From Actinopolyspora xinjiangensis (GTDB lineage: Bacteria > Actinomycetota > Actinomycetes > Mycobacteriales > Pseudonocardiaceae), in assembly GCF_900104475.1 (NCBI RefSeq), contig NZ_FNJR01000008.1, positions 1 to 64,000 of the forward strand: a stretch of 64,000 nt of DNA, in the 5' to 3' direction. A program made the position numbers and the translations under genes. The notes under the pieces are model-generated. The model ran no database searches. It was not told where the DNA came from and saw only the letters and a program-made list of their open reading frames with translations. Shown here one piece after another: positions 46,944-54,576 of the stretch (position 1 is the first letter of the stretch; each line of letters begins with the position of its first letter).

Positions 46944-46965
46944 CGATGTGCCATGTCGCACATCG
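46944..46965. promoter_or_regulatory. 22-bp palindrome before sugar porter
   Basis: CGATGTGC-CATGTC-GCACATCG, perfect 8-bp arms. Its location upstream of the transporter start suggests an operator; the cognate regulator is not adjacent. Confidence 0.6.
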
Positions 46966-47125
46966 CTCGTTAACGACGGGTTACGCGACAACGTAAGTCA
47001 CATCCGGCCCGCTTGACTTCCACGATTCAGCGTGACACTCGCCACTGTGACGAGTTCAGACGCGCAGCGTTTCTGAATCGAAGCGAGCTGCTTCTGAACC
47101 GGTAACAAGTGGGTCTCGATCGGGG

Positions 47126-47707
47126 TCAGCGGCTGGTGTCGACCCTGGCGAAGTTGAGATGCGCGCGCGAGGGAGTGGGGCCGCGCTGGCCCTGGTAGCG
47201 GGAACCGGCCGCCTTGCTGCCGTAGGGGTTCTCGGCGGGGCTGGAGAGGCGGAACAGGCAGAGCTGGCCGATCTTCATGCCCGGCCAGAGGGTTATGGGC
47301 AGGTTCGCGACGTTGGACAGCTCCAGCGTGATGTGGCCGCTGAAGCCGGGATCGATGAAGCCGGCGGTGGAGTGGGTGAGCAGCCCGAGCCTGCCGAGCG
47401 AGGACTTGCCCTCCAGACGGCCCGCCAGGTCCTCGGGCAGCCGCACCGTCTCGAAGGTGGAGCCGAGCACGAACTCACCCGGATGGAGGACGAATGCGTC
47501 GTCGTCGGAGTGCTCGACCAGCGAGGTGAGGTCGTCCTGCTGCCGCGAGGGGTCGATGTGGGTGTACTTGGAGTTGTCGAAGACCCGGAAGAACCGGTCC
47601 AGCCGGACGTCGATGCTCGACGGCTGGATCAGCGCGTCGTCGAACGGATCGAGTTCGAGTCGGCCCTCGTCGAGCTCTTTACGCAGGTCGCGGTCACTGA
47701 GCAACAC
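47126..47707 (-). CDS. dcd: dCTP deaminase (probably dUMP-forming)
   Basis: 193 residues from GTG 47707, giving the conserved (M)[18 protein letters not shown] start. Very close to the actinobacterial enzymes: [63 protein letters not shown], and RGPTPSR near the end. Mycobacterium tuberculosis Dcd is bifunctional (dCTP to dUMP), and the same is expected here. It supplies dUMP for thymidylate synthesis. It is read away from the tRNA-Gly gene; no Shine-Dalgarno is evident. Confidence 0.96.
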   Translation of the reverse strand: MLLSDRDLRKELDEGRLELDPFDDALIQPSSIDVRLDRFFRVFDNSKYTHIDPSRQQDDLTSLVEHSDDDAFVLHPGEFVLGSTFETVRLPEDLAGRLEGKSSLGRLGLLTHSTAGFIDPGFSGHITLELSNVANLPITLWPGMKIGQLCLFRLSSPAENPYGSKAAGSRYQGQRGPTPSRAHLNFARVDTSR

Positions 47708-47787
47708 GGAAACAGCGTATCGGGTGGGTGGGTGCAGATCGCCGATGGCCGCCGTGCTAGGCTTGTACACGTCGCATTGAGGGCGAT

Positions 47788-47858
47788 GCGGGTGTAGTTC
47801 AATGGTAGAACATCAGCTTCCCAAGCTGAGAACGCGGGTTCGATTCCCGTCACCCGCT
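47788..47858 (+). tRNA. tRNA-Gly (anticodon CCC)
   Basis: 71 bases without encoded CCA. The acceptor arms GCGGGTG / CACCCGC pair, the anticodon stem TCAGC / GCTGA encloses loop TTCCCAA (anticodon CCC, reads GGG), and the T-arm is GCGGG-TTCGATT-CCCGT. T follows as discriminator base. Glycine tRNAs are frequent integration sites of actinomycete mobile elements, and an accessory-looking block lies immediately downstream. Confidence 0.96.
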
Positions 47859-47867
47859 CAGAGCACG

Positions 47868-47910
47868 AAGGCCCAGGTCAGGAGCTTACGAGTTCCGCCT
47901 GGGCCTTTTT
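47868..47910 (+). terminator. Strong terminator after tRNA-Gly
   Basis: AAGGCCCAGG (47868-47877) and CCTGGGCCTT (47898-47907) form a 10-bp stem, extended by GCACG/CGTGC outside, with T5 at the 3' side. The A-rich left flank makes it weakly bidirectional. Confidence 0.85.
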
Positions 47911-48004
47911 CGTGCGCGGGGGTTGGCGGTCTTCGACAGGTGGGCACCGATGCGGCGCGGCTCCGTGGCGAAGCTCGGTCCGCCGATCGCCCGGACAGCG
48001 GCTT

Positions 48005-48376
48005 TCAGTCCGCGAGCCCCGAGGACTCCGGCCGGGACTCGAACTCGGACACCGCGGTGTCCACGGTTTCCTTGACTCGCAACAGGTTGGCGCGGCTCAT
48101 CGTGAACACGACCGGGGTTCGCGCGGCGATGTAGAGATCGGCGAGGTCGAACCGGCGCCACGTCTCGCCGATCAACGAGGTGCGATCGACGATCAGCAGC
48201 CGCTTGGCGCGGCCCAGCGGGAACGCCACACCTTCGAGCTGCTGCTTGGCGGCGGGACGCGTTGTCGCCGTCACCTCGGAACATCGACAGGACTGAGACG
48301 TTCTCGCGCCCGACTCCAGAGCCGTGTCGTCCGTCTGCTCCGGAACGGACTCAGTGGACTCCCGCTTCAAAGACAA
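48005..48376 (-). CDS. Hypothetical protein, coupled to upstream small ORF
   Basis: 123 residues from TTG 48376, which has GGAGG six bases upstream inside the preceding gene and overlaps its stop. The C-terminal half has an alternating hydrophobic pattern (KRLLIVDRTSLIGETWRRFD then LADLYIAARTPVVFTMSRAN), compatible with an alpha/beta domain. No family recognised. Divergent group partner of the GntR operon; probably under the same operator. Confidence 0.65.
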   Translation of the reverse strand: MSLKRESTESVPEQTDDTALESGARTSQSCRCSEVTATTRPAAKQQLEGVAFPLGRAKRLLIVDRTSLIGETWRRFDLADLYIAARTPVVFTMSRANLLRVKETVDTAVSEFESRPESSGLAD

Positions 48377-48657
48377 TGACGCCTCCGTTCATCAACTACG
48401 CTTCCCCCTCGTGCTTCGCTCCGCCCGGCGACCGGGCGGAGCCATCCTGAAACCAGTGCTTCCGCGAACCATTCGTTGAGTGCCATCACCTCGCGCACTT
48501 GGTGAATGAGGTCGTTTACCAGCCGATTCCGTTCGGGATCACTGTCTCCCTGAAAAGGCGACATCGATCGCCGAACCGTATGAACCCGCTCCACCAGAGC
48601 TTCCAGCTCTTGTTCTTGAACCTTCACCTCTGGGCGAGAAGAGCGCTCTTCTGACAT
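48367..48657 (-). CDS. Small hypothetical protein
   Basis: 96 residues, mostly helical and charged (EVKVQEQELEALVERVHTVR then LVNDLIHQVREVMALNEWFA), with a coiled-coil-like middle. Its 3' end overlaps the next gene by 10 bp, indicating coupling. It is divergent from the GntR gene and shares the region containing four TGGCTAG/CTAGCCA half-sites, so it is probably repressed by GntR. No family recognised. Confidence 0.65.
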   Translation of the reverse strand: MSEERSSRPEVKVQEQELEALVERVHTVRRSMSPFQGDSDPERNRLVNDLIHQVREVMALNEWFAEALVSGWLRPVAGRSEARGGSVVDERRRHCL

Positions 48658-48707
48658 CAGTCAATCCCGTTCGGATGGTGTGCAGCGATCCAATCAACAT
48701 GAACAAC

Positions 48708-48742
48708 CTAGCCAACCTGGCTAGCCATGTCAATCTGGCTAG
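48708..48742. promoter_or_regulatory. Overlapping GntR-type operators (four half-sites)
   Basis: CTAGCCA-ACC-TGGCTAG (48708-48724) is a perfect 17-bp palindrome. A second pair, CTAGCCA (48721-48727) and TGGCTAG (48736-48742), overlaps it with an 8-bp spacer. They lie between the divergent small ORFs and the GntR gene, overlapping the likely promoters of both. Confidence 0.75.
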
Positions 48743-48775
48743 GTACCAGCCAAAGGTGAGCTCTAACCTGAGCGC

Positions 48776-49618
48776 ATGAGCCTTGATCCCGACGACCCTC
48801 GCCCGCCTTACGTCCAGGTAGCGAGCGCACTTCGAGCGGCGATCCTCACGCGGACGTATCAGCCAGGGGACCGGCTGCCGTCCGGTGCCGAGCTGGGCAG
48901 GCAGTACGGCGTCGCTCGCATGACGGTGCAGCAGGCTCTACGGATACTGCGTGAGGAAGGACTGGTGAGCTCGCGGCAGGGAAGCGGCGTGTTCGTGCGG
49001 GAACGCACCGAACGGCCGATCGGGCTGCGCCCGCACATCGAACGCGCCTTCGAAGCCGAACACATCTCGATCGATTTCGCCGGTTTCTCCGGCGAGACGC
49101 TGCACGGCGTACTTCAAGAACCGCTGGACAAGATCCGTGTGGGACGGCTGACTCCGCAGTCGTTGAAGATTCGGATGCTGTTGCCGGACACGCGGAACCC
49201 GATGCCGCTGCCCTGCAAAGTCGACGGTTTGGAGGACAGTCCGGCTTTTCGCGCGCGGGCCGACGGCATCATGCGCAGGCACACCCAGGCGATCATGGAT
49301 TCGGTTCGAGAGCTCGCCTCGTTCGGTCTGGTTCCGGATGCTTCCGCCGAGGTGCGGCTGCATCCGACCGCACCGCTGTTCAAGCTCTACGTACTGAACA
49401 ACTCCGAGATCTTCTTCGGCTTCTACCCGGTGCGCGAGCACGTCGTTCCGTTGGAGGGCGAGGACACACCGATCTACGACCTCATGGGCAAGGACGCGAC
49501 GATGTTCCAGCACGCCGCGGACGCGGACGAGGAGTCGACCGGCAGTCAGTACGTCAAGCAGTCGCGGGTGTGGTTCGAGTCGATGTGGACCACCGTCAGT
49601 CGCGAGTTCAAACCATGA
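48776..49618 (+). CDS. GntR-family regulator
   Basis: 280 residues. N-terminal GntR winged helix (PPYVQVASALRAAILTRTY, GDRLPSGAELGRQYGVARMT, VQQALRILREEGLVSSRQGS, residues ~8-75) followed by a large C-terminal domain that is longer than, and unlike, the usual UTRA domain. Similar GntR-HAD gene pairs occur in actinomycete accessory regions. Its stop overlaps the HAD gene start (ATGA). The palindromes just upstream are probable autoregulatory sites. Confidence 0.88.
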   Translation: MSLDPDDPRPPYVQVASALRAAILTRTYQPGDRLPSGAELGRQYGVARMTVQQALRILREEGLVSSRQGSGVFVRERTERPIGLRPHIERAFEAEHISIDFAGFSGETLHGVLQEPLDKIRVGRLTPQSLKIRMLLPDTRNPMPLPCKVDGLEDSPAFRARADGIMRRHTQAIMDSVRELASFGLVPDASAEVRLHPTAPLFKLYVLNNSEIFFGFYPVREHVVPLEGEDTPIYDLMGKDATMFQHAADADEESTGSQYVKQSRVWFESMWTTVSREFKP

Positions 49619-50307
49619 CCGAGTACTGCGCCGAGCAGCAACGGTTGCGCGAGATCCTCGCGGGGACGTCGTGCGTCATGCTCGACTTCGACGGACCCGT
49701 CTGCGCCGTGTTCGCGGATCTGGGAGCTTCGACGGTCGCTGATCGGGCGCTCGATGCGATCCGGCAAGCCGGGTACGCCGACATCGCGCAGCGGTGCCAA
49801 ACGAACGATCCGTTGGAGCTGTTGTCACTGCTGGCCGGTAATAGCCCCGAGCTTGTCCAAGACGTCGAAGCAGTGGTTCGGGGCGCGGAGATCGAAGCAG
49901 TTTCCAGCGCGACCCCGACGCCGGGAGCGGTCGAGTTGATCGAGCGCTGCCACGCTTCCGGACGATCGCTGTGCATCGTCAGCAATAACGCCGACAGCGC
50001 CTTACACGACTATCTGGCCGAACACGGACTTACCGGCAAGGTGGATGCCATCGCTGCGCGTCGATCGGATGATGTCGCCCACCTGAAGCCGGATACGCGA
50101 CTCTTGAAACGTGCGGCCGAGGCGACAGGAACCAGTCCCACCGCCTGCACTCTGATCGGGGACTCGCCGAGCGACATCAAGGCCGCACACGCCTTCGGCG
50201 CGCATGCGATCGGCTACGCGAACAAGCCCGGCAAGTTCGAGAAACTCACCAACGCCGGAGCCGACGCCATGAGCGAACAGCTGGAACCGATCACGAGTGA
50301 GCTGTAG
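49615..50307 (+). CDS. HAD-superfamily hydrolase (phosphatase-like)
   Basis: 230 residues. HAD motifs: I, CVMLDFDGPV (Asp nucleophile and general acid, ~residues 24-26); II, LCIVSNN (~residue 120); III, KPDTRLLKRA (~residue 160); IV, TLIGDSPSDIKAA (~residue 180). A C1-type cap lies between I and II, fitting phosphoglycolate-phosphatase-like enzymes. Translationally coupled to GntR (4-bp overlap) and followed by a NUDIX gene, suggesting a nucleotide or sugar-phosphate substrate. Confidence 0.9.
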   Translation: MTEYCAEQQRLREILAGTSCVMLDFDGPVCAVFADLGASTVADRALDAIRQAGYADIAQRCQTNDPLELLSLLAGNSPELVQDVEAVVRGAEIEAVSSATPTPGAVELIERCHASGRSLCIVSNNADSALHDYLAEHGLTGKVDAIAARRSDDVAHLKPDTRLLKRAAEATGTSPTACTLIGDSPSDIKAAHAFGAHAIGYANKPGKFEKLTNAGADAMSEQLEPITSEL

Positions 50308-50372
50308 CAGCCAAGCAGCATGGCGTTCACCCGCACAGTTGAAACACAGCGTTTGAAGCCCCGGGACACACG

Positions 50373-50765
50373 ATGATCGACAAGGTCGCATGGATCAGGC
50401 TCGAGAACGGCCGCATCCTCAGTACACGGTCACACGGCAAGAGCGTCTACTACATTCCCGGAGGGAAACGGGAATCCGGCGAGTCCGACACGGACACCCT
50501 GGTTCGCGAGATCCGTGAGGAACTCGACGTCACGATCACTTCTGCCAGCACGACACATGTCGGCACCTTTCAAGCACAGGCACACGGACATCCCAACGGA
50601 ACCACCGTGCGAATGACCTGCTACGCCGCCGACTACGAGGGAACGCTGACGCCCTCCAGCGAGATCGCTGAGGTCATCTGGCTGACCTACCAAGACCGGG
50701 GATCTGTCTCACCGGTCGACCAACTCATCTTCGACCATCTCCATGAGCAAGCCCTACTCGACTGA
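50373..50765 (+). CDS. NUDIX hydrolase
   Basis: 130 residues. The NUDIX box is complete: G-G-K-R-E-S-G-E then REIREELDV (residues ~28-50, consensus Gx5Ex7REUXEExGU with a final Asp-Val). Hydrolyses a nucleoside diphosphate linked to another moiety. It is 65 bp after the HAD gene and probably belongs to the same transcript. NUDIX genes recur in actinomycete integrative elements, which agrees with the accessory nature of the block but does not prove it. Confidence 0.9.
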   Translation: MIDKVAWIRLENGRILSTRSHGKSVYYIPGGKRESGESDTDTLVREIREELDVTITSASTTHVGTFQAQAHGHPNGTTVRMTCYAADYEGTLTPSSEIAEVIWLTYQDRGSVSPVDQLIFDHLHEQALLD

Positions 50766-50794
50766 CGAACGCAGCCGAACGAGAGAGTTCCAAC

Positions 50795-51352
50795 TCACGT
50801 ACGGCTCACAGCATCGACAGCGTCGAGAATCTTGCTCCAGGGGAGATCCTTGCCAGCGGGTGCGCCGCGCGGTTCGTGCAGCGGCCAGTACTCGTCGCCG
50901 GTCAGCAGGTACACGCCCGCACGCTCCAAGGCGGAGATGTGGGAGTCCCAGGCGGGTTGCCGGGCGTGCGCGGCGTTGATCCTCGGGAACACCACGATCG
51001 GCACGGACTGAGTACCGATCGCTTCACACACGGTTGTCAGTGCCTGGTTGTCGGCAAGGCCGAGCGCGAGCTTGGCGACCGTGTTCGCGCTCGCGGGGCA
51101 GACGAGGAAGCAGTCGATCGGCGGGTGCGGACTGGTCTCACGCGGCATCCTCGGAGCCACCCGGCACGGCAGCCCCGTCGCGGCCTCGATCCGTTCCCGC
51201 TCCCCGGTGTCCTCCAGCCACGTTCCTGCCGTGGGTGTGAGTGTGACCGCCACCTGCCACCCGCGCGCGATCGCGGGTTCGACCAGGGAAGTTCGGATGT
51301 TCTCCAGTCCACCGGCCGCGGACCCGATCAGGCCGAGCGTGTGCGTACTCAT
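50795..51352 (-). CDS. Flavoprotein of the HFCD/decarboxylase fold
   Basis: 185 residues. Fold of the flavoprotein family that includes PPC decarboxylase and Dfp (HFCD): GLIGSAAGGLENIRTSLVEP at the N-terminus, ADNQ in LALGLADNQALTTVCEAIG, and CFLVCPASANTVAKLA (~residue 85), the PASANT flavin/substrate motif. The first Ser/His-type catalytic feature is not clear. Its start overlaps the XRE gene stop (ATGA). Actinomycete accessory regions often contain this flavoprotein next to an XRE regulator. Confidence 0.87.
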   Translation of the reverse strand: MSTHTLGLIGSAAGGLENIRTSLVEPAIARGWQVAVTLTPTAGTWLEDTGERERIEAATGLPCRVAPRMPRETSPHPPIDCFLVCPASANTVAKLALGLADNQALTTVCEAIGTQSVPIVVFPRINAAHARQPAWDSHISALERAGVYLLTGDEYWPLHEPRGAPAGKDLPWSKILDAVDAVSRT

Positions 51353-52586
51353 CGCACCGCCCGGCAGCGTTCGGCGAGTCCCAGCAACGGGGACGACTTC
51401 GATCCGTTGGTTACCGGGGCACGACGGTACATGGTGCGCACGACTTCGCGCACCATCGAGCTGTGCGTGACCAGCTGGGGCGCCTTGGACTCGGCGTCGA
51501 GCAGCACGCGGGTGGCTTCGTCGTCACGCGCCAACATGCTCAACGCGCGTGCGAGGTCGATCGAATGCGTGACCTGACGTTCGACCGGCAGGTGCGTCGG
51601 ATGCACGGATTCGCCCCGTTCGACCACGTTGGACACGTCGCCGAGGTCGAGCGAGGCGGACAGCCGGTGCAGTTCGACGTTGGCCGGTCCGAAGCCGGTT
51701 TGCCAGTAGTTCGCGTCGACACCGAGTCGTCGCGCGGCCGTGTCGGCCTGGCTGAGCAGTTCGCGGGTGGTTTGGCGGTCCTGCCGACGAGCGGCGGCGA
51801 CCGCCGTGCGTAGGAACAGCATCCCGTACAGACTCAGTGCTTCCGGTTCCGCTTCCCGGACTTGGGGAGTGAGCCACCGGGCAGCTGTTTCGCCGAGACT
51901 CAAGGCGTCGTCGAAGCGTCCCACCGCGAGCAGGGCGTGAGTGCCCGCGCGGGAGGTGGAGGCGAGCACGAGCGGGGCCTCTGAGCGGTCGGCGGCCTGC
52001 ATGGCCCGTTCGGCGGCGATCCAGGAGAGGTCGGACTCACCGACCTTGCTCAGCGTGGTGGCCGCCAGGTGGTGAACCCGAGCCGAGACGGCGTGTGCGC
52101 GGCGGTAGTAAGCGGGATGCCCGGAGGAGGTGCGCTCGAGCTGTTGCGCTGATTTCAGCAGGCCGGGAAGCACGCCGACGACGTGACCGACGCTGCCGTT
52201 CTGATACTGATGCCAGGCTTCCTCTGCGACGCGCGCGACCGGTTCGGGATCGACGTATTCCGGTTGCATCGCACCGCCGAACAGCGTGCGCGAGAGCCGT
52301 TCCGGCGACATGAGCGCGTCACGGATGGCGGGCACGTCATCGTTGTCCTCGTCGTCCTCGAACAGGACCGGCTCACCCATCAGATCGTTGAGCGTGACCC
52401 CAAGCTGCCGAGCGAGTTCGACGAGCACGTCGATCCGGTTGATCTGCCGATCGCCCCGCTCGACCTTGCTCACCCAGTCTCGGACTTACCCATCAGCCCG
52501 GCAAGCACCGCCTGCGACAGCCCGCGCCGACGCCGGTAGAACGACACCCGCTTACCGACGCTCAGCTCTTCGCCCGCACCGCGCAT
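51349..52586 (-). pseudogene. XRE regulator with a frameshift in the helix-turn-helix
   Basis: The frame from ATG 52586 gives 37 residues ending GLMGKSET and then a stop. The frame below it begins SKVERGDRQINRIDVLVELA and runs to TGA 51349 (~375 residues). Joined with one extra base near 52475-52480 (GAGAC[N]TGGGTGAGCAAG) they form a normal HTH (LSQAVLAGLMGKSE-x-WVSKVERG) followed by a TPR-like regulator domain. It is therefore a frameshifted gene, a programmed frameshift or a sequencing error. If expressed only from the GTG at 52473, DNA recognition would be lost. Coupled to the flavoprotein gene. Confidence 0.72.
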
Positions 52587-52657
52587 GCGCTACACCCTAC
52601 CACCAATACACCAATACGATTAGTGCGGAATTAACTCCAAACTCAATTTATGACGCA

Positions 52658-53590
52658 TTAATCTACAATTTGCGAGCATCGTGCAAACGTTTCGGCTGGC
52701 CTCTTTTTTGTGAAAATATCAACAAGCGGTTCTCGATTAACTCGGAGATTGACCCTATATGACAGTACTTTGTATTCATAATAATAATACAAAATATAAT
52801 TGTATTTATTTGTATTTTTTGAAGTTTTCTCTGTCAATCTTTTATAGTGACTAATTTTATCTCGGGCTATGCTGCAAAATTTTCTTCTTTTTACGTTCTC
52901 AGCAGGAAGAATCTCCGTTGTTCGAGATTTCTCATGTAGTACCACTACGCTATGATCCCCAGACTTGAGGACATAACCAGTTATACTCCGACCACTATTC
53001 ATACTTAAAACCTCCACTGGAAGCCACATCATCTGCGTAGAAAATACTGTCGCTACAACTGAAACCCCCAATGCAAAAGAAACATAAGCAGAGAATCTGT
53101 CGCGTAATATGGACACCAAAACCGAAAAATCCACCAAATCAATAGAGTTTATTACCGCCTTCTTCAATTGTCTGATAATCCACAGTCCACCTAGTGCACA
53201 AGCAAAATATACAGCCGGCATGACTACTATCCCCAGGACTGCCAGCACAAGGGTGCCGAAATAGACTAACCGACTAAAGCCCGAAGAATTACCCACAGCA
53301 TAAACATAGAGCAATCCCGGAGCGAGCGTTCCAGTCGCAACAGGAAGCATAAACAAGAAGGCGTTAAATGCGATTGCTGGAACACTGATACTTCTTCCTA
53401 TAGTAAGGATAACCTCCGGATTCCAATTCGCTGCATGCATCACATTTACTACAGCAATTACAACGGGAGTAGTGGCTACTATATAGCCTAACTGAATACC
53501 AGATGTTTTGGGGAACCCCCTCGCGTTTGACGGCTCACCATTATCCTGCCGCGCTTCCTCAAAATCGGATTTCTCATCCTTAGATTCCAC
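52658..53590 (-). CDS. AT-rich membrane protein of unknown function
   Basis: 310 residues with five predicted helices (about residues 33-180), then a soluble tail of ~110 residues rich in Lys, Tyr and Ser (KYNYILYYYYEYKVLSYRV). The segment MNSGRSITGYVLKSGDHSVVVL then RTTEILPAENVKRR resembles the C-terminal part of actinobacterial membrane proteins of unknown function. The DNA is about 40% GC with codons unlike the rest of the window. Signs of recent transfer. Nothing in the sequence gives a function. Confidence 0.85.
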   Translation of the reverse strand: MESKDEKSDFEEARQDNGEPSNARGFPKTSGIQLGYIVATTPVVIAVVNVMHAANWNPEVILTIGRSISVPAIAFNAFLFMLPVATGTLAPGLLYVYAVGNSSGFSRLVYFGTLVLAVLGIVVMPAVYFACALGGLWIIRQLKKAVINSIDLVDFSVLVSILRDRFSAYVSFALGVSVVATVFSTQMMWLPVEVLSMNSGRSITGYVLKSGDHSVVVLHEKSRTTEILPAENVKRRKFCSIARDKISHYKRLTEKTSKNTNKYNYILYYYYEYKVLSYRVNLRVNREPLVDIFTKKRPAETFARCSQIVD

Positions 53591-54020
53591 ACCGCAAGAA
53601 TAGCAAGTCCTTGATCTCTATCCAATAACCTGACTGATCTTCATATAGTTGGCTTACCCTACTATGCCGCTGTTGCCGAATTTGGCTCTATGGGATCAAG
53701 GCGCGCCGCCTGCGGCGGCGCGCTCCGGGACGGCTTGGCATGGCGCTTGCGCGTGCGGCCTGGCGGCCGTTCGCGCGCCAGCCAGCCGCCCGGAGACGAC
53801 AGGGAGGGTGCGCTGAACCAGAGCAAACGTCGTCCACGTCCTCTGCCTCTGCCTCTGCCTCTGCCACGCAGCCTGTCCGTATCGATCGCCGTGCCTGTCG
53901 CAGCCGGATGCCGCTGAGCCCGGCGATCGCTGCCGCGACTGTGGACATCGGGGGTCGCTGAGCGAGCCGCGCTGACCACAATCTTGCCGCACAGCGACCG
54001 AATCCCCAGCCGCGAGCTCA
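53591..54020. repeat. Gene-poor region with CTCTGC tandem repeat
   Basis: About 430 bases between the AT-rich gene and the Cys-rich small gene. It contains four tandem CTCTGC units (53841-53864) and an inverted repeat GCGCCGCC-TGC-GGCGGCGC (53702-53720), a possible terminator for the AT-rich gene's neighbour. Composition returns abruptly to high GC. No gene recognised. Confidence 0.5.
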
Positions 54021-54338
54021 CTACGCCTGACGGGCACGGTTGTCGCAGTCCTTGCAGCGTCGGTCCGCACGAAGCTCAACGTTGGCACCAGCGTTCGCAG
54101 CGAGAACCTCGCCGTTTCCGATGCGCTCCCAAGCACGCGGAACGTCGCGGATCTCTCCCCACTCGGAGAAATCGGGATCGTCACCCTTGTGGAAGCAGCC
54201 GGGAATATGCGCCATCCCCGCTGGGCTGATGAGGATCAGAGCAGGCGCGGGCTGCCCTGCCGGCTTGGGTTCCCGAGTGTGTTCACACTGCCCGACGGGC
54301 AGATCACATCGCTCGCAGCGAGAGTCACCAGACGACAT
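54021..54338 (-). CDS. Small cysteine-rich hypothetical protein
   Basis: 105 residues from ATG 54338. A CERCDLPVGQCEH cluster near the N-terminus and CKDCDNRA near the C-terminus could form a split zinc site; the middle has an amphipathic pattern (GCFHKGDDPDFSEWGEIRDV). Small zinc-ribbon-like proteins of this kind are common in actinomycete plasmid and integrative-element cargo. No family assigned. The interval 54339-54576 has further short minus-strand frames, e.g. one beginning MEQITANGTQGYVWKRS, which may be another small gene or a decayed one. Confidence 0.55.
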   Translation of the reverse strand: MSSGDSRCERCDLPVGQCEHTREPKPAGQPAPALILISPAGMAHIPGCFHKGDDPDFSEWGEIRDVPRAWERIGNGEVLAANAGANVELRADRRCKDCDNRARQA

Positions 54339-54576
54339 GGCCCCATGCTGCGCTTCCAAACGTAGCCTTGTGTGCCATTCGCGGTGATCTGTTCCATCCC
54401 GACCGGGCTCGCGGTGAGTTGTCGGGCCACACGCGGGCCATTAAGCTCGGGCGACCCCGGTCAATGACGCTCACCGGGCCACCTCGCACCGCAGGACAGG
54501 AGCAACGCGCTGACGAACGTATCGGGTTCCTGTGCAAGAAGCTGCAGGCGCCGCGTCTCTTCGAGCCGCGCACGGC

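Noticed and set aside
53841-53864. CTCTGC tandem units as a CRISPR-like array
   Set aside because: Four exact tandem hexamers without spacers; no cas genes in the window. No CRISPR array was found anywhere.
47788-54400. Complete integrative element at tRNA-Gly
   Set aside because: No integrase, excisionase, relaxase, or repeat of the tRNA 3' end was recognised, so boundaries cannot be stated.
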